Assembly (NCBI RefSeq): GCF_900142085.1
Contig: NZ_FQZQ01000014.1
Coordinates: forward strand, 1-64,000
Length of the DNA stretch: 64,000 bases
Reading direction: 5' to 3'
Source: Shimia gijangensis
GTDB taxonomy: Bacteria; Pseudomonadota; Alphaproteobacteria; Rhodobacterales; Rhodobacteraceae
Position 1 is the stretch's first letter. Each line of letters begins with the position of its first letter. Below the pieces are notes generated by a model. It saw nothing but the letters and a program-made list of their open reading frames with translations. It was not told the origin of the DNA and did no database searches. The position numbers were made by a program, and so were the translations under genes. Below, one piece after another: positions 1-9,341 of this stretch.

Positions 1-104
1 GGTCAAAACTCTTCGGGTCAAGATTACTCTCCTTTGTTTGCAACCTTGAATCAGAAGTCAGACAAAATGGGAATCCCGAACGTCAACAGCCCCTAAATCT
101 ATTC

Positions 105-971
105 CTAAAGAGATGCTAAGTACCGCCCGTATTCGTTCTTACTGAACAATTTAGCACGCTCCTCCAACTGCGTCCGAGTGATCCAGCCCTGGTCAAAGGC
201 GATCTCGTCGGGGCTGCCGGTTTGTAGGCCCTGGCGTTGCTCCAGTGTGCGCACAAAATTGCCGGCGTCCAAAAGGCTAGCGTGGGTGCCGGTGTCCAGC
301 CAAGCATAACCCCGTCCCATACGTTCTACTGACAGGTTGCCATCATGCAGGTACATCTCAAGAAGTGTGGTGATTTCCAACTCTCCACGCGCCGAAGGCT
401 TGAGCTCTTTGGCCCGCGCAGGCGCATCCTCATCCAGAAAATACAGCCCGGTCACCGCAAAGTTTGACGGCGGCACTTCAGGCTTTTCAATGATCGATAT
501 CGCCTGACCGTCAGCGTCAAAATCTACCACCCCATAGCGTTCGGGATCGGCCACGCGATAACCAAACACCGTGCCGCCCATATTCGCCTGATCGGCATGC
601 GTCAAAAGCTCGGGCAGCCCATGGCCAAAGAAAATATTGTCGCCCAGCACCAGCGCCGAGGGAGCACCATCGAGAAAATCTTCAGCCAGAATATAAGCCT
701 GTGCCAGACCGTCGGGGCTGGGCTGCACGATATAGGAAAACTCCATGCCCCACTGGCTGCCATCACCCAGAGTGCGCTGGAACTGCGCCTGATCCTGCGG
801 TGTGGTGATGATCGCCACTTCGCGGATGCCGCCCAGCATCAGCACCGAGATCGGATAATAGATCATCGGTTTGTCATAGATCGGCAACAGCTGCTTTGAG
901 ATCCCGATGGTGATCGGATACAGCCGCGTGCCCGAGCCGCCGGCCAGGATTATGCCTTTGCGCTGTGTCAT
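105..971 (-). CDS. rfbA: Glucose-1-phosphate thymidylyltransferase
   Basis: Makes dTDP-glucose from dTTP and glucose-1-phosphate, the first step of dTDP-L-rhamnose synthesis in the cytoplasm. The 288-residue protein is full length for the family. It opens with the nucleotidyltransferase signature GGSGTRLYP (about residues 11-19), followed by KPMIYYP and, further on, DPERYGVVD and VTGLYF. Its ATG overlaps the rfbD stop by 4 bp (ATGA), so it is the last gene of the translationally coupled rfbCBDA set. No terminator is visible in the 104 bases downstream, which hold no gene. A decayed relative of this gene lies at about 3560-3861. Confidence 0.96.
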   Translation of the reverse strand: MTQRKGIILAGGSGTRLYPITIGISKQLLPIYDKPMIYYPISVLMLGGIREVAIITTPQDQAQFQRTLGDGSQWGMEFSYIVQPSPDGLAQAYILAEDFLDGAPSALVLGDNIFFGHGLPELLTHADQANMGGTVFGYRVADPERYGVVDFDADGQAISIIEKPEVPPSNFAVTGLYFLDEDAPARAKELKPSARGELEITTLLEMYLHDGNLSVERMGRGYAWLDTGTHASLLDAGNFVRTLEQRQGLQTGSPDEIAFDQGWITRTQLEERAKLFSKNEYGRYLASL

Positions 972-1825
972 ACTTTCAATGCTCCAAGATCGTTTAAAAT
1001 ATCTTTCAGACCAGCGCGCCAGTCCGGGCGCGGAAGACCAAAAACAGTCTCTGTTGTGGCGTTATCCATACGGGAATTCAGCGGACGCACTGCAGGCGTG
1101 GGATAGTCCGAGGTTGGAATATCAACCACCTCGCAAGCCGTTCCGCTTTGGGCAAATATCTCACGGGCAAAATCTGCCCAACTCACGTCCGGCCCCCCCG
1201 ACAGATGATAGGTTCCGGACTTTGACGGGTCTTCGATCAGCTGCCGCGCAACTGCCAGACAGGTGGCAGAAATCGCCGCCGCACAAGTAGGCCCGCCAAT
1301 CTGATCAGCAACAATGGTCAGCCGGTCACGCTCGGCCCCAAGACGCAACATGGTTTTCACAAAATTATTGCCGTGTGCCGACACCACCCAGGACGTACGC
1401 AGAATGGCATGCACGCCACAAGCTGCTCGTACGGCCTCTTCCCCCGCCAGTTTCGAGCGCCCATAGGCTCCTAGGGGACTGGTGGGATGGTCGGGGGTAA
1501 AAGGCATCTCCCCCGCCCCGTTAAATACGTAGTCGGTCGAGATGTGCACAAATGGCAGACCGCGGGCGGCACAGGCAAGCGCCATGGCCGCGGGGGCCGC
1601 TCCATTGATGGCGGTGGCCAGCGATTCTTCCTCTTCGGCTTTGTCGACCGCCGTATAGGCAGCAGCATTCAGGACAGCTATCGCATCCGTATCAGCAATG
1701 CGGGCAGCACAGGCTTGGGGGTTAGAAAGATCCACCTGATCACGCCCCAATGCGATCACCTGATCGCTTTGGCGCTGTAATTCGCGGGCGACCTGTCCGG
1801 ATGTGCCAAAGACAAGAATACTCAT
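968..1825 (-). CDS. rfbD: dTDP-4-dehydrorhamnose reductase
   Basis: Last step of dTDP-L-rhamnose synthesis: NAD(P)H reduction of dTDP-4-keto-L-rhamnose. It is an RmlD-type short-chain dehydrogenase of 285 residues with N-terminal Rossmann motif GTSGQVA (about 7-13), STDYVFNG (about 96-103) and the catalytic Y121xxxK125 in YGRSK. It overlaps rfbB upstream and rfbA downstream by 4 bp each, which implies coupled translation and equal supply of the pathway enzymes. Confidence 0.96.
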   Translation of the reverse strand: MSILVFGTSGQVARELQRQSDQVIALGRDQVDLSNPQACAARIADTDAIAVLNAAAYTAVDKAEEEESLATAINGAAPAAMALACAARGLPFVHISTDYVFNGAGEMPFTPDHPTSPLGAYGRSKLAGEEAVRAACGVHAILRTSWVVSAHGNNFVKTMLRLGAERDRLTIVADQIGGPTCAAAISATCLAVARQLIEDPSKSGTYHLSGGPDVSWADFAREIFAQSGTACEVVDIPTSDYPTPAVRPLNSRMDNATTETVFGLPRPDWRAGLKDILNDLGALKV

Positions 1826-2871
1826 GCCTTCACCCCCAACCGCTCACCAACACCCTGCCGGTTCTGCAGGGCCCACCACCAGACCTCATTGTCTAGATAC
1901 CATTCTACGGTTTTCTCCAGCCCCTCTTCCACCGTCACACTGGGCCGCCAGCCTAGTTCGGTACGAATGCGGTTGGGATCGATCGCATAGCGCGCATCAT
2001 GCCCGGGGCGGTCTGCGACAAAGGTGATCTGATCAGCATATGAGCCCGCTGTCTTGGGGCGTTTCTGGTCCAGAATGGCACAGAGCGTTCTCACCAGCTC
2101 AAGGTTCGTGCGCTCGTTCTCGCCGCCAATATTATAGCTGCGTCCAACCGCGCCTTTAGCCACCACCAACAAAAGCGCATCGGCATGATCTTCGACATAA
2201 AGCCAGTCGCGTATATTGGCACCATCGCCATAGATCGGTAGGTCCTTGCCCGCCAGCGCATTCAAAATGACCACCGGCACCAGCTTTTCTGGAAAATGAT
2301 AGGGGCCGTAATTGTTGGAACAATTGGTCAGCACCACCGGCAAGCCATAGGTCTCGGCCCAGGCCCGCACCAGATGGTCGCTTGAGGCCTTTGAGGCAGA
2401 ATAGGGACTACGCGGATCATAAGCCGTGTCTTCGGTGAACTTTACGTCCGGGTTCGCAGGCAGCGAACCAAACACCTCATCCGTCGAGATATGGTGAAAG
2501 CGAAACGTCTCCGGTTTACCTTGCGCCACCCAATATGTACGGGCCGCTTCCAGCATGTTGTAAGTGCCGGTGATATTAGTCTCGATGAAGTCGTCAGGCC
2601 CATCAATTGACCGGTCCACATGGCTCTCTGCCGCCAGATGCATCACCGCATCGGGCTGATGCGTGGCAAAGACCCGGTCCAGCGCTGCGCGATCGCGAAT
2701 GTCGACATGTTCAAAAGCATATTCCGGACTGTCGGCCACCTCTGCTACATTGTCGAGACAAGCCGCATAGGTCAGCGCATCCACATTCACCACCTGATAG
2801 CCTCGCGCCACCGCAAGACGCACCACAGCCGAGCCAATGAACCCAGCCCCCCCAGTGACAAGAAGTTTCAT
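1822..2871 (-). CDS. rfbB: dTDP-glucose 4,6-dehydratase
   Basis: Converts dTDP-glucose to dTDP-4-keto-6-deoxyglucose using bound NAD+. The 349-residue extended SDR protein has TGGAGFIGS (about 6-14), the active-site STDEVFGS (about 129-136) and Y157SASK161. It carries the full set of RmlB signatures, which separates it from UDP-sugar epimerases. The ATG overlaps the rfbC stop (ATGA). Second gene of the rfbC-B-D-A block, in the order needed for a complete dTDP-rhamnose pathway. Confidence 0.97.
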   Translation of the reverse strand: MKLLVTGGAGFIGSAVVRLAVARGYQVVNVDALTYAACLDNVAEVADSPEYAFEHVDIRDRAALDRVFATHQPDAVMHLAAESHVDRSIDGPDDFIETNITGTYNMLEAARTYWVAQGKPETFRFHHISTDEVFGSLPANPDVKFTEDTAYDPRSPYSASKASSDHLVRAWAETYGLPVVLTNCSNNYGPYHFPEKLVPVVILNALAGKDLPIYGDGANIRDWLYVEDHADALLLVVAKGAVGRSYNIGGENERTNLELVRTLCAILDQKRPKTAGSYADQITFVADRPGHDARYAIDPNRIRTELGWRPSVTVEEGLEKTVEWYLDNEVWWWALQNRQGVGERLGVKA

Positions 2872-3434
2872 GCGGTCTGTCCTTCGTACACAAACGGGCT
2901 GTCGAAATCGGCCAGCTTTGGTGCTGCCTCGTCTTTGCTGCTCAAGACCGGCGTTCCGTCAAAGCCCCAGTCGACGCCGCAACTGTCCCAATGCACCGCG
3001 CCATCGCAGTCCGGCGCATAGTGATCGGTGCATTTATAAATGACCTCGGTCTCGGGCGCGCGGGTCACAAACCCATGTAAAAAACCAGCCGGGATCCACA
3101 ATTGTTTTCCATTCTCATAACTCAGTTCTTCGCCGACCCATTTGCCGTAGGTGGGGGAGCCTTTGCGCACATCCACCGCCACATCAAACAAACAGCCCCG
3201 CCCGCATCGCACCAATTTTCCCTGGGCATGGGGCGGGGATTGAAAATGCAGCCCTCGAACGGTGCCGACATCAAGGCTCATGGAGTGATTGTCCTGAACA
3301 AAATCAATATCCAGGCCCGCCTCAAACATGCGGTTGCGGTTCCAGCTTTCGGAAAAAAATCCGCGATTGTCACCAAACCGAGCAGGGCGTAGGATTTTCA
3401 CATCAAAAAGAGATGTTGCTTCAATATTTAACAT
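2868..3434 (-). CDS. rfbC: dTDP-4-dehydrorhamnose 3,5-epimerase
   Basis: Epimerises dTDP-4-keto-6-deoxyglucose at C3 and C5. I place the start at the ATG giving [12 protein letters not shown], 188 residues, the usual RmlC length. The open frame runs 37 codons further upstream, but that part falls in the decayed rfbA region and has no family similarity. A GGAA lies about 7 bases before the chosen ATG. Visible RmlC features are [19 protein letters not shown] and the cupin motif VRGLHFQ. It leads the four-gene dTDP-rhamnose block. Confidence 0.94.
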   Translation of the reverse strand: MLNIEATSLFDVKILRPARFGDNRGFFSESWNRNRMFEAGLDIDFVQDNHSMSLDVGTVRGLHFQSPPHAQGKLVRCGRGCLFDVAVDVRKGSPTYGKWVGEELSYENGKQLWIPAGFLHGFVTRAPETEVIYKCTDHYAPDCDGAVHWDSCGVDWGFDGTPVLSSKDEAAPKLADFDSPFVYEGQTA

Positions 3435-3559
3435 GTTCAATTTCCAAAAATGCTCTCTGCACTTCATAATCGCCGGGAAGAGGCGGGTAAAGTTTTTACG
3501 TATCATTCCTGAACAAGCTGGCACTAAGGCCTCTTTGCAATCCAATTATCCAAAATGTT

Positions 3560-3861
3560 CGCAAAAATGAAATCTGCCAAGCTGTCATTCGCTCGACCGA
3601 ACTTAAATCTAAATTACCAAATAATGTGAGCCACTTCCCAATCATTGGACAGGATCTGGAAAAGTATAGCCCGGTCACCGCGTGAGGCGACGGCGCCTTG
3701 TTCGGCTTTTCCTCAATGCCCCGGGCCGTGCCGTCGGTGGCCAAATCTACCACGCCATAACGCTCGGGATCGACCACGCTGCAACCAAACGCCGTGCCGC
3801 CAGTCTGACGGGCACCTGCGGCCGCCAAAGACACCTTGGGCAAGTGGGTTGAAGAGTACAC
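3560..3861 (-). pseudogene. Decayed rfbA fragment
   Basis: This frame encodes a stretch clearly related to RfbA. Positions 3661-3801 translate to a segment with GGTAFG, DPERYGVVD, IEEKP and HAVTGLYF, matching 31 of 47 residues of the intact RfbA in this window (my hand alignment). GNLDLSSVERM near 3590-3620 resembles the later GNLSVERM of RfbA, but about 15 intervening residues are missing. The N-terminal catalytic GGSGTR region is absent. It fills the otherwise gene-free 459 bases between rfbC and the epimerase gene and looks like a relic of a second nucleotidyltransferase gene of divergent sequence. Confidence 0.8.
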
Positions 3862-3893
3862 TCCTGACGCCGAAGGCCGAGATATCGCCTGAC

Positions 3894-4913
3894 CTATACG
3901 GCGTAGTAAGATCGAAACCAGTCGACAAAATTTGCAACACCTTCGCGAAGCTCAGTCTTGGAACGCTTTCCTGACAGCTCGTCCAGCAATCTTGCAGAAG
4001 CCCAGGTTGCCGGTACGTCACCGGGCTGCATGGGCATGAAATTCTTGACAGCTTCCTGCCCGATGGCGTCTTCGATGGCTTCGACAAAAGCCATCAGCTG
4101 TACTGGTTGGCCGTTGCCAATATTAACCACTCGCCAGGGCGCAACGGCGCTCAGACTGTCGGCATCACTTACAGGCTCACCGTCCACTGCGGGCGCAACA
4201 CCAACGAGCGCTACAATACTCGCAACCAGATCATCAATATAGGTAAAGTCACGGCTCATATCGCCGTGGTTGTAAATATCAATTGGCGTTCCTTCCAAAA
4301 TGGCTTTTGTGAACTTGAACAGCGCCATGTCAGGACGCCCCCAAGGGCCATACACGGTAAAAAATCGGAACATTGTTACTGGTAGGTGATACAAATGCGC
4401 ATACGAGTGGGCCATGGACTCGGTGGCCTTTTTCGTCGCTGCATAGAACGACATTTGACTGTCGGCTTTGTGAGTCTCGGCATATGGCATTTCGGTGTTT
4501 GCACCATAAGCGGACGAAGTTGAGGCCAGCAGCATATGCGCAGGCGGAAAGGCTCGCGCAGCTTCCAATAACTCAAAAGTTCCGACCAGATTGGACTCAA
4601 CATAGGACCGAGGCTCATCTATCGAGTACCGCACACCCGCCTGCGCCGCCAAATGGATTACAACCTGCGGCTGATGTCTTTCAAACAAGGACATCAATAG
4701 ACCGGAATCTTCTAACCGACCAATCACAGGCACAAACCGTCCGAACTCCGCTAGCATTTCATGACGTTTTTCTTTCAATGATACGTCATAATAGTCCGTC
4801 ATCGCGTCCAACCCGACAACTGTCCAGCCGTCCTGTAAAAGAAGCTTCGCAACATGAAAGCCGATAAATCCGGCAGAGCCGGTCACCAATGCCGTACGGG
4901 TTTCAACGCTCAT
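3894..4913 (-). CDS. NAD-dependent epimerase, UDP-glucuronate 4-epimerase-like
   Basis: A 339-residue extended short-chain dehydrogenase/reductase. It has [12 protein letters not shown] near the N-terminus, [15 protein letters not shown] (the loop typical of UDP-glucuronate 4-epimerases of the CapI/LspL group), [11 protein letters not shown], the STSSAYG serine motif, YAATKK (catalytic Tyr and Lys) and [13 protein letters not shown]. It probably converts UDP-glucuronate to UDP-galacturonate for the neighbouring glycosyltransferase. I use the ATG at 4913 with CGGAG about 8 bases upstream; a GTG at 4916 is equally open. UDP-glucose 4-epimerase activity is the main alternative. Confidence 0.85.
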   Translation of the reverse strand: MSVETRTALVTGSAGFIGFHVAKLLLQDGWTVVGLDAMTDYYDVSLKEKRHEMLAEFGRFVPVIGRLEDSGLLMSLFERHQPQVVIHLAAQAGVRYSIDEPRSYVESNLVGTFELLEAARAFPPAHMLLASTSSAYGANTEMPYAETHKADSQMSFYAATKKATESMAHSYAHLYHLPVTMFRFFTVYGPWGRPDMALFKFTKAILEGTPIDIYNHGDMSRDFTYIDDLVASIVALVGVAPAVDGEPVSDADSLSAVAPWRVVNIGNGQPVQLMAFVEAIEDAIGQEAVKNFMPMQPGDVPATWASARLLDELSGKRSKTELREGVANFVDWFRSYYAV

Positions 4914-4940
4914 CACTCAATCTCCGTGGTACCAAATACG

Positions 4941-6182
4941 CTATTCATCAACTAATCGGCGCTGCTCAGCAATGCGCAATTTCTCGTCCTTTAACCGACG
5001 GCCAAAGGACGTGATACGAAATAACGGTTGCGACCGTATTGAACGACCAAACAAGCCGCCGCAATGCTCCCAATAGCCGTCTTCGTGAAATCGCACACGG
5101 TGATAAAGCCCGGTTAAAGAAAACAAAAACAAAGACACGTTTCGACCTTGTCCAACCTCATCCCGAGCACGCTGACGCAATCGTCGTGCGTTGGGCCGTC
5201 TGCCTGCGACAACAACGGGCGATCTTGCTGTGCTCTTCGGAAACTTACGAAACCCTTCTGACGCTCTCGGAATTTTGCAAAGCGCACCCAGCGGGCGTTT
5301 CAACCCTTCGGCATGTCCTTTGCGCAGCCCAGTCATCAGGCAGCGAACGTCCCGAGGCTCCAGATCTCCACTTTGCAAAAACCGCAAAGCGCGCCGCTTT
5401 TGATTTTCACAAAATTTCCGCCAGACATCCGAATGTTGGCTCGCCGGACAGTGCTTGCGAAGGAAAACCGCGGTGCTGGCGCCAATCTGAAATAAGTCAC
5501 CCGGCACCCGATTTGCCCGTCGGGTCGCATTCGGCAAGTATCCATGGTGAACTTCGGCCAAAGGCACAATGGCCGTCGCACACCCTTTTGCAGCAAGTCG
5601 AAAGTTCAGGTCGGTTTCGTCATAGTAATAGTGATAGGCCGGATCAAAACCGCCCAGTTCAGACAAAAGATCGCGCCGTACCGCCATATTGGTGCCCTCT
5701 GTCTTTATCGCACGGCCTTCATTGGGATGCAGAATAGTTGCGCGTACCTCATCAACAATCAATTCATGAGTTTCACCCGTGACATCAACGGTCTGCGCCT
5801 TCCACTGGAAAGAAATACCATTTCGACCCCGCACAAAACCACCCGCTGCAGCCACATCTGGGTCTTCGGCAAAAGGCGCACAGAGATGGGTTAGCCAGGT
5901 TGGTTCTGGTACTGCATCGTCATCAATAAAAGCCACAACTTCACCTGCGGCCTGCGCCACCCCAAGATTGCGCGCTGCGGAAATGTTGGCTTCGTCAAAC
6001 GGGATTAATTTGACCGATTGCGCCCACGGGCTTTCTTGAACCGCCGCGACCCCGCCGGGATCGGTCACTACGCAGATTTCAAAGCAAGGATAGTACAGCT
6101 GTGACACTCCGGTCAGGCAGCGCAGCAGAGCCTTGGGGCGTCCCCGGCTGACCACAACTACGCTGACCGGAGGTAATGTCAT
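4941..6182 (-). CDS. Glycosyltransferase family 2
   Basis: Probable GT-A fold inverting glycosyltransferase (413 residues) of surface-polysaccharide assembly. After the start (MTLPPVSVVVVSRGRP) come the nucleotide-sugar motif IDDDAVPEP (a DxD-like site), an acceptor-side region FDPAYHYYYDETDLNFRL with the ED-type catalytic acids, and a basic C-terminal tail of about 130 residues without clear motifs. The ATG at 6182 overlaps the stop of the CMP-Kdo synthetase gene by 4 bp, so the longer frame upstream is discarded. The sugar transferred cannot be read from sequence. Confidence 0.88.
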   Translation of the reverse strand: MTLPPVSVVVVSRGRPKALLRCLTGVSQLYYPCFEICVVTDPGGVAAVQESPWAQSVKLIPFDEANISAARNLGVAQAAGEVVAFIDDDAVPEPTWLTHLCAPFAEDPDVAAAGGFVRGRNGISFQWKAQTVDVTGETHELIVDEVRATILHPNEGRAIKTEGTNMAVRRDLLSELGGFDPAYHYYYDETDLNFRLAAKGCATAIVPLAEVHHGYLPNATRRANRVPGDLFQIGASTAVFLRKHCPASQHSDVWRKFCENQKRRALRFLQSGDLEPRDVRCLMTGLRKGHAEGLKRPLGALCKIPRASEGFRKFPKSTARSPVVVAGRRPNARRLRQRARDEVGQGRNVSLFLFSLTGLYHRVRFHEDGYWEHCGGLFGRSIRSQPLFRITSFGRRLKDEKLRIAEQRRLVDE

Positions 6183-6979
6183 GGCGTGCCCATTTCCGCC
6201 ATCATCGCTTCGATCCGAGGCACGTCTTCGGGGTTGTTCAACTCCCAAAATTGACGCCCGCGCGCTTCGACTTCAACGCACAAAACTTTATGGCCGTGCT
6301 CCATAAACCGAAGTTGCTCCAACCCTTCCAGGTTTTCAAGCGGGCCCGGTTGCCAACGTGGGTAAGCGCCCAGCGCTGAGGGGCGATACGCATAAACGCC
6401 AACGTGATGAAACACCGGCGTTTCAGCATCATCTGCATAGGATTCCGTTGTAAACGGCACCACTTCTTTTGAGAAATACATCGCGTGATGTTCTTTGGTG
6501 AACACTGCTGTCGTACCACCAACACGGTCTGCTTTGCGGTCTTCCAGAAATCCGTTCAATGCACGTCCGTCACACCGCAATACAGGTGTTGCGACCTCGG
6601 CCACAGGATCGCGGCGCAAGCCTGCAACCAGTTCTTCGATGAACCATGCCGGCGTTAGCGGCGCGTCCCCCTGAAGATTGACAACCACATCAAAACCGCC
6701 ACCCAGATTGTCATAAGCTTCAGCACAGCGTTCGGTTCCGTTGGCACAGGTCTCAGACGTCATCACAACCTCGGCCCCAAAGGCTTCGGACGCCGCGCGA
6801 ATGCGGTCGTCGTCCGTGGCCACCACGACCCGATCAACGCCCTTCACTTCGCAAGCCGCTTCCCATGAGCGCTGGATCAGGCTTTTGGACTCACCCGTCG
6901 CCCCTGTCAGCGTTGCCAGCGGTTTGCCGGGATAACGAGTCGACGCATAACGCGCCGGGATAGCGATCAGAACAGACAT
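6179..6979 (-). CDS. kdsB: 3-deoxy-manno-octulosonate cytidylyltransferase (CMP-Kdo synthetase)
   Basis: Activates Kdo with CTP for lipopolysaccharide core or for the Kdo linker of group-2 capsules. The 266-residue protein shows IPARYASTRYPGKPLA at the N-terminus, then ATDDDRI, a GTERCAEAY segment where most KdsB proteins have GT(D/E)R(L/I)AE, NLQGDAPLTP and VGVYAYR. It lies in an operon of polysaccharide genes facing an export permease, so a capsule role (KpsU-like) is as likely as the general LPS role. Its ATG overlaps the cysQ stop by one base (TGATG). Confidence 0.9.
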   Translation of the reverse strand: MSVLIAIPARYASTRYPGKPLATLTGATGESKSLIQRSWEAACEVKGVDRVVVATDDDRIRAASEAFGAEVVMTSETCANGTERCAEAYDNLGGGFDVVVNLQGDAPLTPAWFIEELVAGLRRDPVAEVATPVLRCDGRALNGFLEDRKADRVGGTTAVFTKEHHAMYFSKEVVPFTTESYADDAETPVFHHVGVYAYRPSALGAYPRWQPGPLENLEGLEQLRFMEHGHKVLCVEVEARGRQFWELNNPEDVPRIEAMMAEMGTP

Positions 6980-7776
6980 CAGGCCTCTTTCAACTCTACA
7001 TTTGGTGCATAGGCGATGAAGAATGGATTGGCGAAATCCTCCTTACCGTAAGTGAGAGGAGAATGATCGTCAAAGCGTACAACATTTCCACCGGCTCCGA
7101 GCAAAACCGCGTGTCCAGCGGCTGTGTCCCATTCCATTGTGCGTCCTACTCGCGGATAAATGTCGGCTTCGCCTGTCGCGATAAGGCAAAACTTGAGAGA
7201 CGACCCAGCACTTTTCATGTCTTTGACGTTGTACTTGTTGATATAGTCATCCGTCGCCTGATCACGGTGAGACTTTGACGCGACAATGAATAGGCCCGCG
7301 TTGTTACTGTCTGCTACATTGATCGGAGTGGTTTTCCCAATCGTGTCCAACGCAAAATCACCAGTCTCTTCGACCGCCTGACCATCCGCCTGCGTAAAAA
7401 ACATCCGCTCTTTGGCAGGTGCATAAACGACCCCGCGCTGAGGTACTCCGTTTTCAACATAGGCAATGTTTACCGTGAAATCGCCGCGACGGTGGATAAA
7501 CTCTTTGGTACCATCCAACGGGTCCACGATCAGGAATGTATCGCCCTTTTTGGCATGGCTGTCAGCCTGCTCTTCCGTCACCAGCATGACATCTGGAAAC
7601 ACATCAACCAGGCCTGCAGAAATGATCGCATCTGCCGCTTCGTCGGCTGCCGTTACTGGGCTGTCGTCGGACTTTACCTTGACGTCGAAATCGTCGGAAT
7701 TGTAGATTTCCATGATCTTTGCGCCTGCTTCGATTGCAAGTCGGCGCATGATAGGAATAAGCAGATTATGATCCAA
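6979..7776 (-). CDS. cysQ: 3'(2'),5'-bisphosphate nucleotidase
   Basis: Inositol-monophosphatase fold enzyme that removes a phosphate from 3'-phosphoadenosine 5'-phosphate, the by-product of PAPS use. The 265-residue protein contains the metal-binding sites LVTEEQ, DPLDGTKEF (the DPxDGT motif) and EWDTAAGHAVL near the C-terminus. The start appears to be TTG with GGAGGAAA about 5 bases upstream; an internal ATG nine codons later has no comparable site. First gene of the leftward polysaccharide operon, 117 bases from the divergent permease gene. Its presence here may reflect PAP recycling by a sulfotransferase, which is inference. Confidence 0.92.
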   Translation of the reverse strand: MDHNLLIPIMRRLAIEAGAKIMEIYNSDDFDVKVKSDDSPVTAADEAADAIISAGLVDVFPDVMLVTEEQADSHAKKGDTFLIVDPLDGTKEFIHRRGDFTVNIAYVENGVPQRGVVYAPAKERMFFTQADGQAVEETGDFALDTIGKTTPINVADSNNAGLFIVASKSHRDQATDDYINKYNVKDMKSAGSSLKFCLIATGEADIYPRVGRTMEWDTAAGHAVLLGAGGNVVRFDDHSPLTYGKEDFANPFFIAYAPNVELKEA

Positions 7777-7893
7777 AAGTTTCCTCCAAATGCAGGTTGT
7801 TGAAATTGATGGTTCGGCCCCTTATGCTCTGCACGTAACGGAACGGCAAGAAATCCATGCCATAACAAGATCCAATCAACAGACCCTGAGGCC

Positions 7894-8715
7894 ATGTTTC
7901 AACAACCGGTTCCCCAAAATGGAATGTCCAGCGCGGTCAGTCTTCTTGAACTGATCTACCATTCTGCTGTGCGAAATGTCCGTAAAACACACGGGAATGC
8001 CGTGATGTCGATTGTCATGAACATGCTGCAAGCCGCCATTTTTGTTTTGGCATTCTACGTAATGTTTTCGGTTTTGGGGCTGCGCGGTGCGGCACTACGG
8101 GGTGATTTCCTGCTGTACATTATGTCTGGGATCTTTCTTTTCCTGACGCATACAAAAACAGTTGGCGCGGTTGCGGGGGCAGAGGGCCCGTCATCTCCAA
8201 TGATGAAGCACGCGCCAATGAATACGATTGTTTCGATTGCTGCTGCCGCGCTCAGTACACTCTACATTCAGGTACTTTCGCTGTTCTCAATTCTGTTCAT
8301 TTATCACGTCGCCTTTACGCCTTTCGAGATTGATAACCCCATAGGCGCATTCTCAATGCTGCTGTTGTCATGGTTTACAGGCATCGCAATCGGGGTGGTT
8401 CTTTTAGCGCTCAAGCCGTGGTTTCCGACCTTTGTTGGCATCGCCACAACAATCTACCAGCGCGCCAACATGATTGCATCCGGCAAGATGTTCGTGGCCA
8501 ACACATTGCCGACTTTCATGCTGAACATGTTTGACTGGAACCCGCTGTTCCACTGTATTGATCAATCCCGGGGTTTCGCGTTCATCAACTACGCCCCTCG
8601 GAATTCGAGCGTGGAGTATCCTTTGTATCTCGGACTCATACTACTGATGATCGGCCTCATGGGTGAGTTTTACACACGCAAACACGCTTCAATCAGCTGG
8701 GATGCAAGACGATGA
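7894..8715 (+). CDS. ABC-2 type polysaccharide export permease
   Basis: Inner-membrane permease of an ABC-2 (KpsM/Wzm type) exporter, 273 residues with about six hydrophobic segments (for example 38-65, 110-135, 140-175, 240-262). The alternation of short loops, LLSWFTGIAIGVVL and NPLFHCIDQSRG(F) near the C-terminus are typical of O-antigen and capsule export permeases. The window contains no adjacent ATPase (KpsT/Wzt) and no KpsD/KpsE-like genes, so the partner must be elsewhere. The start at 7894 has only a weak GAGG two bases away; an ATG at 7924 is an alternative. The next gene overlaps by 4 bp. Confidence 0.86.
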   Translation: MFQQPVPQNGMSSAVSLLELIYHSAVRNVRKTHGNAVMSIVMNMLQAAIFVLAFYVMFSVLGLRGAALRGDFLLYIMSGIFLFLTHTKTVGAVAGAEGPSSPMMKHAPMNTIVSIAAAALSTLYIQVLSLFSILFIYHVAFTPFEIDNPIGAFSMLLLSWFTGIAIGVVLLALKPWFPTFVGIATTIYQRANMIASGKMFVANTLPTFMLNMFDWNPLFHCIDQSRGFAFINYAPRNSSVEYPLYLGLILLMIGLMGEFYTRKHASISWDARR

Positions 8716-9341
8716 AAAACCTTCTGTTTCTGATTTTTTGGATCTTCAGTCCTGCGATCCTTTTGGCCAGTGAGTTTCCATTGCTTTTTGACGTAACAGA
8801 TGTGGCATCTGATGATGTGTTGAACGTGCGGGAAGATCCCAGCCCAAATTCAGAGATTTGGGGAACGATTGCATTTAACGAGCGCAACGTTGAAGTGATT
8901 GGCCTGTCTGAAGACCGTAAATGGGGGCAAATAAACTCAGGCGAAATCTCTGGCTGGGTGTCCATGCGGTATTTGTCACCTGTGCCGGATGCCGATTGGT
9001 TTTTGTCTTCTGCACAGTTGAGATGCGGAGGCACTGAACCCTTCTGGGACATGACCATGAACGCGCCCTCTCAAGGCGTTGCGTCTTTTCAGGCAATGGT
9101 CGAAGAAACACCGCGAGTCTACAGCATCGACTGGCATGGCGGTCAAATCGCGCGCATGAACAACGTGATCGGGCTTGGTGGCAGGAACACTGACGGCCCC
9201 AATGGTTTCTCGGCCGTTATTCGCCGAACTGACTGCCATGACGGTATGTCAGATATGAGCTTTGGACTGGCAATTGATTTGTTTTTGCATGGAGATGGTG
9301 CGCCTGAAGGCTACGAGGGCTGCTGCTCTATTCGCCCCTAA
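8712..9341 (+). CDS. Secreted SH3-domain protein (COG3650-like C-terminus)
   Basis: A 209-residue exported protein. Residues 1-19 form a signal peptide. About 25-95 is a bacterial SH3-like domain (DVLNVREDPSPNSEIWGTI, then WGQINSGEISGWVSMRYL). The rest has RCGGTEPFWDM and ends EGCCSIRP, resembling the small periplasmic COG3650-type domain found fused to SH3 in Rhodobacterales. Function unknown; SH3b domains often bind peptidoglycan or partner proteins. Its ATG overlaps the stop of the export permease (ATGA), so the two are cotranslated. It converges with alkB, the stop codons overlapping. Confidence 0.82.
   Translation: MKNLLFLIFWIFSPAILLASEFPLLFDVTDVASDDVLNVREDPSPNSEIWGTIAFNERNVEVIGLSEDRKWGQINSGEISGWVSMRYLSPVPDADWFLSSAQLRCGGTEPFWDMTMNAPSQGVASFQAMVEETPRVYSIDWHGGQIARMNNVIGLGGRNTDGPNGFSAVIRRTDCHDGMSDMSFGLAIDLFLHGDGAPEGYEGCCSIRP

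Noticed and set aside
1-104. Possible gene fragment at the left edge
   Set aside because: Only very short frames on either strand and no recognisable peptide; treated as non-coding.
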